Shown piece after piece: positions 6,723-7,617 of a DNA stretch of 7,617 nt; position 1 is the stretch's first letter; every line of letters begins with the position of its first letter. Below the pieces are notes generated by a model, which saw only the letters and a list, made by a program, of their open reading frames with translations, had not been told where the DNA came from and ran no database searches. The stretch comes from an uncultured Bacteroidota bacterium (lineage in GTDB: Bacteria > Bacteroidota > Bacteroidia > Chitinophagales > Chitinophagaceae): contig CAMLGR010000194.1 in the NCBI GenBank assembly GCA_946479615.1, forward strand, positions 1 to 7,617. Direction: 5' to 3'. Both the position numbers and the translations under genes were made by a program.

Positions 6723-6880
6723 GCACGGGCGGAGAGATTCGAACTCCCATCAAAGGTTTTGGACCCCGAAGCCTCGGGGCTCTTTCTGCCATTGATGGTC
6801 TTTCAGTCTTTCCATCCTGAATTATAAGAACTATTTGCTGCACGGGCGGAGAGATTCGAACTCCCATCAAAGGTTTTGGA
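6723..6880. repeat. 41-bp perfect direct repeat spanning the tRNA-Trp 3' half
   Basis: Bases 6723-6763 and 6840-6880 are identical over 41 bp and start 117 bp apart. The repeated block runs from the anticodon loop to the 3' end of tRNA-Trp, plus one base. Beyond it, a second patch of similarity remains (6781-6795 against 6885-6900, with one base missing), so the unit was probably the larger part of the tRNA gene and then degraded on its 5' side. Confidence 0.95.
6724..6795 (-). pseudogene. Degenerate tRNA-Trp copy with a hairpin in the anticodon stem
   Basis: Read on the minus strand, this copy has the D-loop word CAATGGCAGAA and the whole stretch from the anticodon region through the T arm and acceptor 3' strand, all matching the intact tRNA-Trp. 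The 5' acceptor strand is missing: bases above about 6795 no longer resemble the tRNA. In the 5' side of the anticodon stem three bases are replaced by a 16-nt hairpin (CCCCGA-AGCC-TCGGGG, 6764-6779, plus-strand reading). A further pairing, CCATCAA (6747-6753) with TTGATGG (6792-6798), encloses that hairpin, so the relic can fold into a new structure. It cannot give a normal tRNA. It lies between tRNA-Trp and secE, hence probably inside the secE leader. Confidence 0.8.
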
Positions 6881-6911
6881 GACCTCTATTCTGCCATTGA
6901 ACTACGCCCGT
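6841..6911 (-). tRNA. tRNA-Trp (anticodon CCA)
   Basis: The minus strand folds into a complete cloverleaf: acceptor ACGGGCG pairs with CGCCCGT, D stem GTTC with GAAT, anticodon stem GAGGT with ACCTT around loop CTCCAAA (anticodon CCA), variable loop TGATG, and T arm GGGAG-TTCGAAT-CTCTC. The discriminator base is G. The 3' CCA is not encoded (GCAG follows), so it must be added after transcription. The position between tuf and secE is the usual one for tRNA-Trp in Bacteroidota. Confidence 0.96.
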
Positions 6912-6960
6912 GTATTTCTACAGTTTGGTACCGGCAATCCGGAACGATCCCCGTAGAAAG

Positions 6961-6997
6961 CTAAAAGCTATTCCGCAGGTTGCGAAACAGCTTTTAG
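6961..6997. repeat. Hairpin between tuf and tRNA-Trp
   Basis: CTAAAAGCT (6961-6969) and AGCTTTTAG (6989-6997) form a perfect 9-bp stem. Inside, TTCCGCA and TGCGAA extend it with a one-base bulge around a GGT loop. There is no long U tract after it on either strand, so a terminator role is uncertain; it could be a processing signal before the tRNA. A further copy of CTAAAAGCT lies at 7042-7050 in a run of degenerate 7-8 bp units (GCTAAAA, GCTAAGAA, GCTAATA). Confidence 0.6.
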
Positions 6998-7005
6998 AAC
7001 TTATG

Positions 7006-7030
7006 TTGTAAAGATAAAAATCTTTTACAA
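7006..7030. terminator. Possible tuf terminator hairpin
   Basis: TTGTAAAGAT (7006-7015) and ATCTTTTACAA (7020-7030) pair over 10 bp with one bulge around an AAAA loop (UUUU in the tuf transcript). It lies 41 bp after the tuf stop. The stem is AU-rich and lacks a U tract on its 3' side, so its termination strength is doubtful. Confidence 0.35.
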
Positions 7031-7071
7031 AAGACCCGCTGCTAAAAGCTAAGAAGCTAATAGCGAAGGGC

Positions 7072-7617
7072 TTATTTTATGATTTCAGTCACCTGTCCGG
7101 CACCAACGGTACGGCCACCTTCGCGGATCGCGAATTTCAAACCTTTTTCCATCGCGATCGGCTGGATCAGCTTCACGGTCAGGGAAGTGTTATCACCAGG
7201 CATAACCATTTCAGTACCTGCATTCAGTTCAACTTCACCGGTAACGTCAGTTGTACGGAAGTAGAACTGCGGACGGTATTTGTTGAAGAATGGAGTGTGA
7301 CGGCCACCTTCTTCTTTGCTCAGTACGTATACTTCGCATTTGAATTCAGTGTGCGGAGTGATAGAACCGGGAGCGCAGATAACCATACCACGACGGATCT
7401 GAGTTTTCTCAATACCGCGGAGGAGCAGACCGGCGTTGTCACCAGCTTCACCTTCGTCAAGGATTTTGCGGAACATTTCCACACCTGTTACTGTAGAAGT
7501 AAGAGGAGCGTCGATCAGACCAACGATCTCAACACCTTCACCAGTTTTAACGCGACCTCTTTCGATACGGCCTGTAGCAACAGTACCACGACCAGTGATA
7601 GAGAATACGTCTTCAAC
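7072..7617 (-). CDS. tuf: Elongation factor Tu, C-terminal part (cut by window edge)
   Basis: EF-Tu carries aminoacyl-tRNA to the ribosome as a GTP complex. The visible 181 residues begin [20 protein letters not shown], equivalent to roughly residue 214 of a protein of about 395. They cover domain II ([46 protein letters not shown]) and domain III ([45 protein letters not shown]), ending [17 protein letters not shown] with TAA at 7074-7072. The GTPase domain, start and promoter are outside the window. The internal Met at 7482 is not the start: the reading frame and EF-Tu similarity continue unbroken to the window edge. Confidence 0.98.
   Translation of the reverse strand, partial: VEDVFSITGRGTVATGRIERGRVKTGEGVEIVGLIDAPLTSTVTGVEMFRKILDEGEAGDNAGLLLRGIEKTQIRRGMVICAPGSITPHTEFKCEVYVLSKEEGGRHTPFFNKYRPQFYFRTTDVTGEVELNAGTEMVMPGDNTSLTVKLIQPIAMEKGLKFAIREGGRTVGAGQVTEIIK

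Noticed and set aside
6723..6880. attL/attR pair of an integrated element at tRNA-Trp
   Set aside because: Only 76 bp lies between the repeats, no integrase is present, and similarity to the tRNA continues beyond the 41-bp block, which fits a degraded tandem copy better.
7008..7033. Promoter TATCTTTA with an upstream TTG before tRNA-Trp
   Set aside because: The last base differs from TAnnTTTG and the spacer to the TTG is only 11 bp, too short; the stretch is better explained as part of the AU-rich hairpin.

Overview
The window reads as a piece of a Bacteroidota chromosome, most likely family Chitinophagaceae or a close relative. That placement is an inference from the protein sequences, the tuf – tRNA-Trp – secE – nusG gene order, A-rich start regions without clear Shine-Dalgarno sites, and a TTG-N20-TATCTTTG promoter of the Bacteroidota type. 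No species can be named. Every gene is on the minus strand, so transcription runs from high to low coordinates.

In transcription order the window holds: the C-terminal half of tuf (EF-Tu, cut by the right edge); a spacer with two hairpins; tRNA-Trp(CCA); a degenerate second copy of that tRNA with a hairpin insert; secE; nusG (2 bp after secE); two back-to-back inverted repeats; a five-helix membrane sulfatase/LTA-synthase-family protein; another large inverted repeat; a secreted CBM9-like plus DUF5916 outer-membrane-type protein; a smaller inverted repeat; a good promoter and a leader; rplK (L11); and the N-terminal half of rplA (L1, cut by the left edge).

Two things stand out. First, nusG and rplK are normally neighbours in bacteria, but here about 5 kb with two cell-envelope genes separates them. 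The rplK-rplA unit appears to have regained independence through its own promoter at 970-1000. Second, the intergenic gaps of this segment contain long, nearly perfect inverted repeats. Their arms are unrelated in sequence from element to element, yet all four carry a similar 11-base word (about GTAAGYTSTTC) directly before the second arm. The conserved-loop, variable-arm design looks like a family of hairpin elements placed at gene 3' ends, and I do not recognise it as a named family.

Functionally, tuf, tRNA-Trp, secE, nusG, rplK and rplA are the core translation, secretion and transcription cluster. The two inserted genes probably act at the cell envelope: one is an inner-membrane enzyme with its catalytic domain outside, the other a putative outer-membrane barrel. 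Nothing in the sequence ties them to the core genes other than position and strand.
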